The notes under the pieces were generated by a model, which had not been told where the DNA came from, did not search any database, and saw only the letters and a program-made list of their open reading frames with translations. 64,000 bases of DNA from Camelus bactrianus (Eukaryota; Chordata; Mammalia; Artiodactyla; Camelidae): NCBI RefSeq assembly GCF_048773025.1, contig NW_027413959.1, positions 2,170,001-2,234,000 of the forward strand, written 5' to 3'. The position numbers were made by a program, and so were the translations under genes. Shown here one piece after another: positions 46,246-57,618 of the stretch. Within the stretch, counting starts at the first letter, position 1, and each line of letters starts with the position of its first letter.

Positions 46246-49200
46246 CCTCACCCACAGTCACACGTGTTCCGGAATTCTGAGTGTGGGGAGGTTCTGTCTT
46301 ATGTCTGCAGCACCCGGGATATCCTAGGAGCCATTCGAGTGTCTTCCCAGAGTCCCTCCCTGTGCGGGTTGCCGGGGAAAGGAGGGGGCTGTGCTGGAAA
46401 CGCAGGTAGCATCTAGTGCCTCCCCATGGACAGGGGAGTTAATTAGCGGACTTCCACCTGCCAGGGAACACCTGTGACACCAGGCAGATGCGTGGAGGGC
46501 GGCCCCGAACCTCCCCCACACAGTCAACCGTGTTCCGGAATTCTGAGTGTGGGGAGGTTCCGTCTTCTGTCTGCAGCACCCGGGATCTCTTAGGAGCCCT
46601 TCGAGTGTCTTCCCAGAGTCCCTCCCTGTGCGGGTTGCCGGGGAAAGGAGGGGGTTGTGCTGGAAACGCAGGTAGCATCTAGTGCCTCCCCATGGACAGG
46701 GGAGGTAATTAGCGGACTTCCACCTGCCAGGGAACACCTGTGACACAAGGCAGCTGCGTGGAGGGCGGCCCTGAACATCCCCCACACAGTCAGCCGTGTT
46801 CCGGAATTCTGAGTGTGGGGAGGTTCCGTCTTCTGTCTGCAGCACCCGGGATCTCCTAGGAGCCATTCGAGTGTCTTCCCAGAGTCCCTCCCTGTGCGGG
46901 CTGCCGGGGAAAGGAGGTAGTTGTGCTGGAAACGCAGGTAGCATCTAGTGCCTCCCCATGGACGGGGGAGCTAATTACCGGACTTCCACTTGCCAGGGAA
47001 CACCTGTGACACCAGGCAGCTGCGTGGAGGGCGGCCCTGAACCTCACCAACACAGTCACACGTGTTCCGGAATTCTGAGTGTGGGGAGGTTCCGTCTTCT
47101 GTCTGTAGCACCCGGGATCTCCTAGGAGCCATTCGAGTGTCTTCCCAGAGTCCCTCCCTGTGCGGGCTGCCGGGGAAAGGAGGGGGTTGTGCTGGAAACG
47201 CAGGTAGCATCTAGTGCCTCCCCATGGACAGGGGAGGTAATTAGCGGACTTCCACCTGCTAGGGAACACCTGTGACACCAGGCAGCTTCGTGGAGTGCGG
47301 CCCTGAACCTCATCCACACAGTCACACGTGTTCCGGAATTCTGAGCGTGGGGAGGTTCCGTCTTCTGTCTGCAGCACCCGGGATCTCCTAGGAGCCATTC
47401 GAGTGTCTTCCCAGAGTCCTTCCCTGTGCGGGCTGCCGGGGAAAGGCGGGGGTTGGGCTGGAAAAGAAGGTTGCATCTTGTGCCTCCCCATGGACAAGGG
47501 AGGTAATTAGCGGACTTCCCCCTGCCAGGGAACACCTGTGACACCAGGCAGCTGCGTTTAGGGCGGCCCCGAACCTCCCCCACACCATCAGCCGTGTTCC
47601 GGAATTCTGAGGGTGGGGAGGTTCCGTCTTCTGTCTGCAGCACCCGGGATCTCCTAGGAGCCATTCGAGTGTCTTCCCAGAGTCCCTCCCTGTGCGGGCT
47701 GCCGGGGAAATGAGGGGGTTGTGCTGGAAACGCAGGTAGCATCTAGTGCCTCCCCATGGACAGGGGAGGTAATTAGCGGACTTCCACCTGCCAGGGAACA
47801 CCTGTGACACCAGGCAGCTGCGTGGAGGGCGGCCCCGAACCACCCCCACACAGTCAACCGTGTTCCGGAATTCTGAGTGTGGGGAGGTTCCGTCTTCTGT
47901 CTGCAGCACACGGGATCTCTTAGGAGCCCTTCGAGTTCTTCCCAGAGTCCCTCCCTGTGCGGGTTGCCGGGGAAAGGAGGGGGTTGTGCTGGAAACGCAG
48001 GTAGCATCTAGTGCCTCCCCATGGACAGGGGAGGTAATTAGCGGACTTCCACCTGCCAGGGAACACCTGTGACACAAGGCAGCTGCGTGGAGGGCGGCCC
48101 CGAACCTCCCCCACACAGTCATCCGTGTTCCGGAATTCTGAGTGTGGGGAGGTTCCGTCTTCTGTCTGCAGCACCCGGGATCTCCTAGGAGCCATTCGAG
48201 TGTCTTCCCAGAGTCCCTCCCTGTGCGGGCTGCCGGGGAAAGGAGGGGGTTGTGCTGGAAACGCAGGTAGCATCTAGTGCCTCCCGATGGACAGGGGAGG
48301 TAATTAGCGGACTTCCACCTGCCAGGGAACACCTGTGACACCAGGCAGCTGCGTGGAGTGCGGCCCTGAACCTCACCCACAGTCACACGTGTTCCGGAAT
48401 TCTGAGTGTGGGGAGGTTCTGTCTTATGTCTGCAGCACCCGGGATATCCTAGGAGCCATTCGAGTGTCTTCCCAGAGTCCCTCCCTGTGCGGGTTGCCGG
48501 GGAAAGGAGGGGGCTGTGCTGGAAACGCAGGTAGCACCTAGTGCCTCCCCATGGACAGGGGAGTTAATTAGCGGACTTCCACCTGCCAGGGAACACCTGT
48601 GACACCAGGCAGATGCGTGGAGGGCGGCCCCGAACCTCACACACACAGTCAACCATGTTCCGGAATTCTGAGTGTGGGGAGGTTCCGTCTTCTGTCTGCA
48701 GCACCCGGGATATCCTAGGAGCCCTTCGAGTGTCTTCCCAGAGTCCCTCACTGTGCGGGTTGCCGGGGAAAGGAGGGGGTTGTGCTGGAAATGCAGGTAG
48801 CATCTAGTGCCACCCCATGGACAGGGGAGGTAATTAGCGGACTTCCACCTGCCAGGGAACACCTGTGACACCAGGCAGCTTCGTGGAAGGCGGCCCCGAA
48901 CCTCCCCCACACAGTCAACCGTGTTCCGGAATTCTGAGTGTGGGGAGGTTCCGTCTTCTGTCTGCAGCACCCGGGATCTCTTAGGAGCCCTTCGAGTGTC
49001 TTCCCAGAGTCCCTCCCTGTGCGGGTTGCCGGGGAAAGGAGGGGGTTGTGCTGGAAACGCAGGTAGCATCTAGTGCCTCCCCATGGACAGGGGAGGTAAT
49101 TAGCGGACTTCCACCTGCCAGGGAACACCTGTGACACAAGGCAGCTGCGTGGAGGGCGGCCCTGAACCTCCCCCACACAGTCAGCCGTGTTCCGGAATTC

Positions 49201-49790
49201 TGAGTGTGGGGAGGTTCCGTCTTCTGTCTGCAGCACCCGGGATCTCCTAGGAGCCATTCGAGTGTCTTCCCAGAGTCCCTCCCTGTGCGGGCTGCCGGGG
49301 AAAGGAGGTAGTTGTGCTGGAAACGCAGGTAGCATCTAGTGCCTCCCCATGGACAGGGGAGGTAATTACCGGACTTCCACTTGCCAGGGAACACCTGTGA
49401 CACCAGGCAGCTGCGTGGAGGGCGGCCCTGAACCTCACCAACACAGTCACACGTGTTCCGGAATTCTGAGTGTGGGGAGGTTCCGTCTTCTGTCTGTAGC
49501 ACCCGGGATCTCCTAGGAGCCATTCGAGTGTCTTCCCAGAGTCCCTCCCTGTGCGGGCTGCCGGGGAAAGGAGGGGGTTGTGCTGGAAACGCAGGTAGCA
49601 TCTAGTGCCTCCCCATGGACAGGGGAGGTAATTAGCGGACTTCCACCTGCTAGGGAACACCTGTGACACCAGGCAGCTTCGTGGAGTGCGGCCCTGAACC
49701 TCATCCACACAGTCACACGTGTTCCGGAATTCTGAGCGTGGGGAGGTTCCGTCTTCTGTCTGCAGCACCCGGGATCTCCTAGGAGCCATT
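45260..49790. repeat. 2,125/2,391 bp duplication with one monomer gained or lost
   Basis: 45,260-46,510 repeats at 47,385-48,635 (offset 2,125 bp), and 46,510-47,400 repeats at 48,901-49,790 (offset 2,391 bp). The 266 bp difference is one whole monomer near 48.64-48.90 kb carrying CACACACACAGTCAACCATG and GGGATATCC. That unit is also present near 43.07 and 53.42 kb, so the simplest reading is loss from the left copy. 48.4-49.4 kb also matches 53.15-54.1 kb at offset 4,783 bp. Confidence 0.8.
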
Positions 49791-50950
49791 CGAGTGTCTT
49801 CCCAGAGTCCCTCCCTGTGCGGGCTGCCGGGGAAAGGAGGGGGTTGTGCTGGAAACGCAGGTAGCATCTAGTGCCTCCCCATGGACAGGGGAGGTAATTA
49901 GCGGACTTCCACCTGTCAGGGAACACCTGTGACACCAGGCAGCTGCGTGGAGGGCGGCCCTGAACCTCACCCACACAGTCACACGTGTTCCGGAATTCTG
50001 AGTGTGGGGAGGTTCCGTCTTCTGTCTGCAGCACCCGGGTTCTCCTAGGAGCCCTTCGAGTGTCTTCTCAGAGTCCCTCCCTGTGCGGGCTGCCGGGGAA
50101 AGGCGGGGGTTGGGCTGGAAAAGCAGGTTGCATCTTGTGCCTCCCCATGGACAAGGGAGGTAATTAGCGGATTTACCCCTGCCAGGGAACACCTGTGACA
50201 CCAGGCATCTGCGTGGAGGGCGGCCCCGAACCTCCCCCACACAGTCATCCGTGTTCCGGAATTCTGAGGGTGGGGAGGTTCCGTCTTCTGTCTGCAGCAC
50301 CCGGGATCTCCTAGGAGCCATTCGAGTGTCTTCCCAGAGTCCCTCCCTGTGCGGGCTGCCGGGGAAAGGAGGGGGTTGTGCTGGAAACGCAGGTAGCATC
50401 TAGTGCCTCCCCATGGACAGGGGAGGTAATTAGCGGACTTCCACCTGCCAGGGAACACCTGTGACACCAGGCAGCTGCGTGGAGGGCGGCCCCGAACCTC
50501 CCCCACACAGTCATCCGTGTTCCGGAATTCTGAGTGTGGGGAGGATCCGTCTTCTGTCTGCAGCACCCGGGATCTCCTAGTAGCCATTCGACTGTCTTCC
50601 CAGAGTCCCTCCCTGTGCGGGCTGCCGGGGAAAGGGGGGGGTTGTGCTGGAAACGCAGGTAGCATCTAGTGCCTCCCCATGGACAGGGGAGGTAATTAGC
50701 GGACTTCCACCTGCCAGGGAACACCTGTGACACCAGGCAGCTGCGTTGAGGGCGGCCCCGAACCTCACCCACACAGTGAGCCGTGTTCCGGAATTCTGAG
50801 TGTTGGGAGGTTCCGTCTTCTGTCTGCAGCACCCGGGATCTCCTAGGAGCCCTTCGAGTGTCTTCCCAGAGTCCCTCCCTGTGCGGGTTGCCGGGGAAAT
50901 GAGGGGGTTGTGCTGGAAACGCAGGTAGCACCTAGTGCCTCCCCATGGAC
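49090..50950. repeat. Duplicated block H, copy 2
   Basis: This segment is colinear with 4.70-6.56 kb at offset 44,387 bp over seven monomers. It holds the GGAGGTAGTTGTGC unit, the TCATCCACACAGTC/CTGAGCGTGGGG unit, a type 2 unit near 50.1 kb, and the CTAGTAGCC/TTCGACTGTC unit near 50.58 kb. It lies inside the 264 bp marker segment but carries no marker itself, so it may have been inserted or converted there. The stretch from 48,371 to 52,092 free of the marker is the longest in that segment. Confidence 0.75.
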
Positions 50951-52092
50951 ATGGGAGGTAATTAGCGGAATTCCACCTGCCAGGGAACACCTGTGACACA
51001 AGGCAGCTGCGTGGAGGGCGGCCCCGAACCTCCCCCACACAGTCATCCGTGTTCCGGAATTCTGAGTGTGGGGAGGTTCCGTCTTCTGCCTGCAGCACCC
51101 GGGATCTCCTAGGAGCCATTCGAGTGTCTTCCCAGAGTCCCTCCCTGTGCGGGCTGCCGGGGAAAGGAGGGGGTTGTGCTGGAAACGCAGGTAGCATCTA
51201 GTGCCACCCCATGGACAGGGGAGGTAATTAGCGGACTTCCACCTGCCAGGGATCACCTGTGACACCAGGCAGCTGCGTGGAAGGCGGCCCCGAACCTCCC
51301 CCACACAGTCAACCGTGTTCCGGAATTCTGAGTGTGGGGAGGTTCCGTCTTCTGCCTGCAGCACCCGGGATCTCTTAGGAGCCCTTCGAGTGTCTTCCCA
51401 GAGTCCCTCCCTGTGCGGGTTGCCGGGGAAAGGAGGGGGTTGTGCTGGAAACGCAGGTAGCATCTAGTGCCTCCCCATGGACAGGGGAGGTAATTAGCGG
51501 ACTTCCACCTGCCAGGGAACACCTGTGACACCAGGCAGCTGCGTGGAGTGCGGCCCCGAACCTCCCCCACACAGTCAGCCGTGTTCCGGAATTCTGAGTG
51601 TGGGGAGGTTCCGTCTTCTGTCTGCAGCACCCGGGATCTCCTAGGAGCCATTCGAGTGTCTTCCCAGAGTCCCTCCCTGTGCGGGATGCCGGGGAAAGGA
51701 GGTAGTTGTGCTGGAAGCGCAGGTAGCATCTAGTGCCTCCCCATGGACAGGGGAGGTAATTAGCGGACTTCCACTTGCCAGGGAACACCTGTGACACCAG
51801 GCAGCTGCGTGGAGGGCGGCCCTGAACCTCACCAACACAGTCACACGTGTTCCGGAATTCTGAGTGTGGGGAGGTTCCGTCTTCTGTCTGCAGCACCCGG
51901 GATCTCCTAGGAGCCATTCGAGTGTCTTCCCAGAGTCCCTCCCTGTGCGGGCTGCCGGGGAAAGGAGGGGGTTGTGCTGGAAACGCAGGTAGCATCTAGT
52001 GCCTCCCCATGGACAGGGGAGGTAATTAGCGGACTTCCACCTGCCAGGGAACACCTGTGACACCAGGCAGCTGCGTGGAGTGCGGCCCTGAA
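50951..52092. repeat. Satellite segment matching 43.1-44.1 kb
   Basis: From about 51.3 kb the monomers pair with 43.3-45.1 kb at offset 7,969 bp. Anchors are GGAGGTAGTTGTGCTGGAAG with GCGCAGG near 43.73 and 51.70 kb, and CTCACCAACACAGTC near 43.86 and 51.83 kb. The left part has a CACCTAGTGCC/GGACATGGGAGG unit near 50.93 kb that recurs near 54.38 kb. Nothing other than satellite is present. Confidence 0.72.
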
Positions 52093-53153
52093 CCTCACCC
52101 ACAGTCACACGTGTTCCGGAATTCTGAGTGTGGGGAGGTTCCGTCTTCTGTCTGCAGCACCCGGGTTCTCCTAGGAGCCATTCGAGTGTCTTCCCAGAGT
52201 CCTTCACTGTGCGGGCTGCCGGGGAAAGGCGGGGGTTGGGCTGGAAAAGCAGGTTGCATCTTGTGCCTCCCCATGGACAAGGGAGGTAATTAGCGGACTT
52301 CCCCCTGCCAGGGAACACCTGTGACACCAGGCAGCTGCGTGGAGGGCGGCCCCGAACCTCCCCCACACCATCAGCCGTGTTCCGGAATTCTGAGGGTGGG
52401 GAGGTTCCGTCTTCTGTCTGCAGCACCCGGGATCTCCTAGGAGCCATTCGAGTGTCTTCCCAGAGTCCCTCCCTGTGCGGGCTGCCGGGGAAAGGAGGGG
52501 GTTGTGCTGGAAACGCAGGTAGCATCTAGTGCCTCCCCATGGACATGGGAGGTAATTAGCGGACTTCCACCTGCCAGGGAACACCTGTGACACCAGGCAG
52601 CTGCGTGGAGGGCGGCCCCGAACCTCCCCCACACAGTCAACCGTGTTCCGGAATTCTGAGTGTGGGGAGGTTCCGTCTTCTGTCTGCAGCACACGGGATC
52701 TCTTAGGAGCCCTTCGAGTTCTTCCCAGAGTCCCTCCCTGTGCGGGTTGCCGGGGAAAGGTGGGGGTTGTGCTGGAAACGCAGGTAGCATCTAGTGCCTC
52801 CCCATGGACAGGGGAGGTAATTAGCGGACTTCCGCCTGCCAGGGAACACCTGTGACACAAGGCAGCTGCGTGGAGGGCGGCCCCGAACCTCCCCCACACA
52901 GTCATCCGTGTTCCGGAATTCTGAGTGTGGGGAGGTTCCGTCTTCTGTCTGCAGCACCCGGGATCTCCTAGGAGCCATTCGAGTGTCTTCCCAGAGTCCC
53001 TCCCTGTGCGGGCTGCCGGGGAAAGGAGGGGGTTGTGCTGGAAACGCAGGTAGCATCTAGTGCCTCCCGATGGACAGGGGAGGTAATTAGCGGACTTCCA
53101 CCTGCCAGGGAACACCTGTGACACCAGGCAGCTGCGTGGAGTGCGGCCCTGAA

Positions 53154-54700
53154 CCTCACCCACAGTCACACGTGTTCCGGAATTCTGAGTGTGGGGAGGT
53201 TCTGTCTTATGTCTGCAGCACCCGGGATATCCTAGGAGCCATTCGAGTGTCTTCCCAGAGTCCCTCCCTGTGCGGGTTGCCGGGGAAAGGAGGGGGCTGT
53301 GCTGGAAACGCAGGTAGCATCTAGTGCCTCCCCATGGACAGGGGAGTTAATTAGCGGACTTCCACCTGCCAGGGAACACCTGTGACACCAGGCAGATGCG
53401 TGGAGGGCGGCCCCGAACCTCACACACACAGTCAACCATGTTCCGGAATTCTGAGTGTGGGGAGGTTCCGTCTTCTGTCTGCAGCACCCGGGATATCCTA
53501 GGAGCCCTTCGAGTGTCTTCCCAGAGTCCCTCACTGTGCGGGTTGCCGGGGAAAGGAGGGGGTTGTGCTGGAAATGCAGGTAGCATCTAGTGCCTCCCCA
53601 TGGACAGTGGAGGTAATTAGCGGAATTCCACCTGCCAGGGAACACCTGTGACACCAGGCAGCTGCGTGGAAGGCGGCCCCGAACCTCCCCCACACAGTCA
53701 ACCGTGTTCCGGAATTCTGAGTGTGGGGAGGTTCCGTCTTCTGTCTGCAGCACCCGGGATCTCTTAGGAGCCCTTCGAGTGTCTTCCCAGAGTCCCTCCC
53801 TGTGCGGGTTGCCGGGGAAAGGAGGGGGTTGTGCTGGAAACGCAGGTAGCATCTAGTGCCTCCCCATGGACAGGGGAGGTAATTAGCGGACTTCCACCTG
53901 CCAGGGAACACCTGTGACACAAGGCAGCTGCGTGGAGGGCGGCCCTGAACCTCCCCCACACAGTCAGCCGTGTTCCGGAATTCTGAGTGTGGGGAGGTTC
54001 CGTCTTCTGTCTGCAGCACCCGGGATCTCCTAGGAGCCATTCGAGTGTCTTCCCAGAGTCCCTCCCTGTGCGGGCTGCCGGGGAAAGGGGGGGGTTGTGC
54101 TGGAAACGCAGGTAGCATCTAGTGCCTCCCCATGGACAGGGGAGGTAATTAGCGGACTTCCACCTGCCAGGGAACACCTGTGACACCAGGCAGCTGCGTG
54201 GAGGGCGGCCCCGAACCTCACCCACACAGTCAACCGTGTTCCGGAATTCTGAGTGTGAGGAGGTTCCGTCTTCTGTCTGCAGCACCCGGGATCTCCTAGG
54301 AGCCCTTCGAGTGTCTTCCCAGAGTCCCTCCCTGTGCGGGTTGCCGGGGAAATGAGGGGGTTGTGCTGGAAACGCAGGTAGCACCTAGTGCCTCCCCATG
54401 GACATGGGAGGTAATTAGCGGAATTCCACCAGCCAGGGAACACCTGTGACACAAGGCAGCTGCGTGGAGGGCGGCCCCGAACCTCCCCCACACAGTCATC
54501 CTTGTTCCGGAATTCTGAGTGTGGGGAGATTCCGTCTTCTGTCTGCAGCACCCGGGATCTCCTAGGAGCCATTCGAGTGTCTTCCCAGAGTCCCTCCCTG
54601 TGCGGGCTGCCGGGGAAAGGAGGGGGTTGTGCTGGAAACGCAGGTAGCATCTAGTGCCACCCCATGGACAGGGGAGGTAATTAGCGGACTTCCACATGCC
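53154..54700. repeat. Satellite segment matching 48.4-49.4 kb and 50.8-51.2 kb
   Basis: 53.15-54.1 kb pairs with 48.37-49.4 kb at offset 4,783 bp, including GTTCTGTCTTATGTCTGC, GGGATATCCTAGG and GGAGTTAATTAGC variants and the CACACACACAGTCAACCATG unit. The right part has GGGGAAATGAGGGGG and CACCTAGTGCC/GGACATGGGAGG units near 54.36 kb shared with 50.9 kb. A GCGGAATTCC change near 54.42 kb adds an EcoRI site. Confidence 0.72.
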
Positions 54701-57618
54701 AGGGATCACCTGTGACACCAGGAAGCAGCGTGGAGGGCGGCCCTGAACCTCACCCACACAGTCACACGTGTTCCGGAATTCTGAGTGTGGGGAGGTTCCG
54801 TCTTCTGTCTGCAGCACCCGGGATCTCCTAGGAGCCCTTCGAGTGTCTTCCCAGAGTCCCTCCCTGTGCGGGCTGCCAGGGAAAGGCGGGGGTTGGGCTG
54901 GAAAAGCAGGTTGCATCTTGTGCCTTCCCATGGACAAGGGAGGTAATTAGCGGACTTCCCCCTGCCAGGGAACACCTGTGACACCAGGCAGCTGCGTGGA
55001 GGGAGGCCCCGAACCTCCCCCACACAGTCAGCCGTGTTCCGGAATTCTGAGTGTGGGGAGGTTCCGTCTTCTGTCTGCAGCACCCGGGATCTCCTAGGAG
55101 CCATTCGAGTGTCTTCCCAGAGTCCCTCCCTGTGCGGGCTGCCGGGGAAAGGAGGGGGTTGTGCTGGAAACGCAGGTAGCATCTAGTGCCTCCCCATGGA
55201 CAGGGGAGGTAATTAGCGGACTTCCACCTGCCAGGGAACACCTGTGACACCAGGAACCTGCGTGGAGGGCGGCCCCGAACCTCCCCCACACAGTCAACCG
55301 TGTTCCGGAATTCTGAGTGTGGGGAGGTTCCGTCTTCTGTCTGCAGCACCCGGGATCTCTTAGGAGCCCTTCGAGTTTCTTCCCAGAGTCCCTCACTTTG
55401 CGGGTTGCCGGGGAAAGGAGGGGGTTGTGCTGGAAACGCAGGTAGCATCTAGTGCCTCCCCATGGACAGGGGAGATAATTAGCGGACTTCCACTTGCCAG
55501 GGAACACCTGTGACACAAGGCAGCTGCGTGGAGGGCGGCCCCGAACCTCCCCCACACAGTCATCCGTGTTGCGGAATTCTGAGTGTGAAGAGGTTCCGTC
55601 TTCTGTCTGCAGCACCCGGGATCTCCTAGGAGCCATTCGAGTGTCTTCCCAGAGTCCCTCCCTGTGCGGGCTGCCGAGGAAATGAGGGGGTTGTGCTGGA
55701 AACGCAGGTAGCATCTAGTGCCTCCCCATGGACAGGGGAGGTAATTAGCGGACTTCCACCTGCCAGGGAACACCTGTGACACCAGGCAGCTGCGTGGAGG
55801 GCGGCCCCGAACCTCCCCCACACAGTCAGCCGTGTTCCGGAATTCTGAGGGTGGGGAGGTTCCGTCTTCTGTCTGCAGCACCCGGGATCTCCTAGGAGCC
55901 TTTCGAGTGTCTTCCCAGAGTCCCTCCCTGTGCGGGTTGCCGGGGAAAGGAGGGGGTTGTGCTGGAAACGCATGTAGCATCTAGTGCCTCCCCATGGACA
56001 GGGGAGGTAATTAGCGGACTTCCACCTGCCAGGGAACACCTGTGACACCAGGCAGCTGCGTGGAGGGCGGCCCCGTACCTCCCCCACACAGTCAGCCGTG
56101 TTCCGGAATTCTGAGTGTGGGGAGGTTCCGTCTTCTGTCTGCAGCACCCGGGATCTCCTAGGAGCCCTTCGAGTGTCTTCCCAGAGTCCCTCCCTGTGCG
56201 GGTTGCCGGGGAAAGGAGGGGGTTGTGCTGGAAACGCAGGTAGCATCCAGTGCCTCCCCATGAACAGGGGAGGTAATTAGCGGACTTCCACCTGCCAGGG
56301 AACACCTGTGACACCAGGAACCTGCGTGGAGGGCGGCCCCGAACCTCCCCCACACAGTCAACCGTGTTCCGGAATTCTGAGTGTGGGGAGGTTCCGTCTT
56401 CTGTCTGCAGCACCCGGGATCTCTTAGGAGCCCTTCGAGTTTCTTCCCAGAGTCCCTCACTTTGCGGGTTGCCGGGGAAAGGAGGGGGTTGTGCTGGAAA
56501 CGCAGGTAGCATCTAGTGCCTCCCCATGGACAGGGGAGATAATTAGCGGACTTCCACCTGCCAGGGAACACCTGTGACACAAGGCAGCTGCGTGGAGGGC
56601 GGCCCCGAACCTCCCCCACACAGTCATCCGTGTTCCGGAATTCTGAGTGTGAAGAGGTTCCGTCTTCTGTCTGCAGCACCCGGGATCTCCTAGGAGCCCT
56701 TCGAGTGTCTTCCCAGAGTCCCTCCCTGTGCGGGCTGCCGAGGAAATGAGGGGGTTGTGCTGGAAACGCAGGTAGCATCTAGTGCCTCCCCATGGACAGG
56801 GGAGGTAATTAGCGGACTTCCACCTGCCAGGGAACACCTGTGACACCAGGCAGCTGCGTGGAGGGCGGCCCCGAACCTCCCCCACACAGTCAGCCGTGTT
56901 CCGGAATTCTGAGGGTGGGGAGGTTCCGTCTTCTGTCTGCAGCACCCGGGATCTCCTAGGAGCCTTTCGAGTGTCTTCCCAGAGTCCCTCCCTGTGCGGG
57001 TTGCCGGGGAAAGGAGGGGGTTGTGCTGGAAACGCATGTAGCATCTAGTGCCTCCCCATGGACAGGGGAGGTAATTAGCGGACTTCCACCTGCCAGGGAA
57101 CACCTGTGACACCAGGCAGCTGCGTGGAGGGCGGCCCCGAACCTCCCCCACACAGTCAGCCGTGTTCCGGAATTCTGAGTGTGGGGAGGTTCCGTCTTCT
57201 GTCTGCAGCACCCGGGATCTCCTAGGAGCCCTTCGAGTGTCTTCCAAGAGTCCCTCCCTGTGCGGGTTGCCGGGGAAAGGAGGGGGTTGTGCTGGAAACG
57301 CAGGTAGCATCCAGTGCCTCCCCATGAACAGGGGAGGTAATTAGCGGACTTCCACCTGCCAGGGAACACCTGTGACACCAGGCAGCTGCGTGGAGGGCGG
57401 CCCTGAACCTCACCCACACAGTCACACGTGTTCCGGAATTCTGAGTGTGGGGAGGTTCCGTCTTCTGTCTGCAGCACCCGGGATCTCCTAGGAGCCCTTC
57501 GAGTGTCTTCCCAGAGTCCCTCCCTGTGCGGGCTGCCGGGGAAGGCGGGGGTTGGGCTGGAATAGCAGGTTACATCTTGTGCCTCCCCATGGAAAAGGAG
57601 GTAATTAGCGGAATTCCC
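54700..57618. repeat. Block I, left copy, with two 1,064 bp tetramers
   Basis: This 2.9 kb block is repeated at 61,082-64,000, offset 6,382 bp. Inside it, 55,094-56,157 and 56,158-57,221 are successive four-monomer units of exactly 1,064 bp. Markers per unit are CCAGGAACCTGCG, CGAGTTTCTTCCC with CACTTTGCGGG, GGGGAGATAATTAGC, GTGTGAAGAGG with GCCGAGGAAATGAGG, GGAGCCTTTCG with CGCATGTAGC, and ATCCAGTGCCTCCCCATGAA. The block ends in a shortened type 2 unit with GGGGAAGGCGGGGG, GGTTACATC and ATGGAAAAGGAGG. Confidence 0.87.

Larger units (their letters stand above)
42001..53160. repeat. Array segment marked by a 264 bp monomer
   Basis: A 2 bp shortening, CCTCACCCACAGTCACACG in place of CCTCACCCACACAGTCACACG, occurs at 42001, 42796, 44124, 45185, 46246, 48371, 52093 and 53154 and nowhere else in the window. 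Spacings are 795, 1328, 1061, 1061, 2125, 3722 and 1061 bp, that is about 3, 5, 4, 4, 8, 14 and 4 monomers. The marker is one mutation spread by local exchange over 11 kb. In six of the eight cases the preceding unit ends GTGGAGTGCGG; the first has GTGGATTGCGG. Confidence 0.85.
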
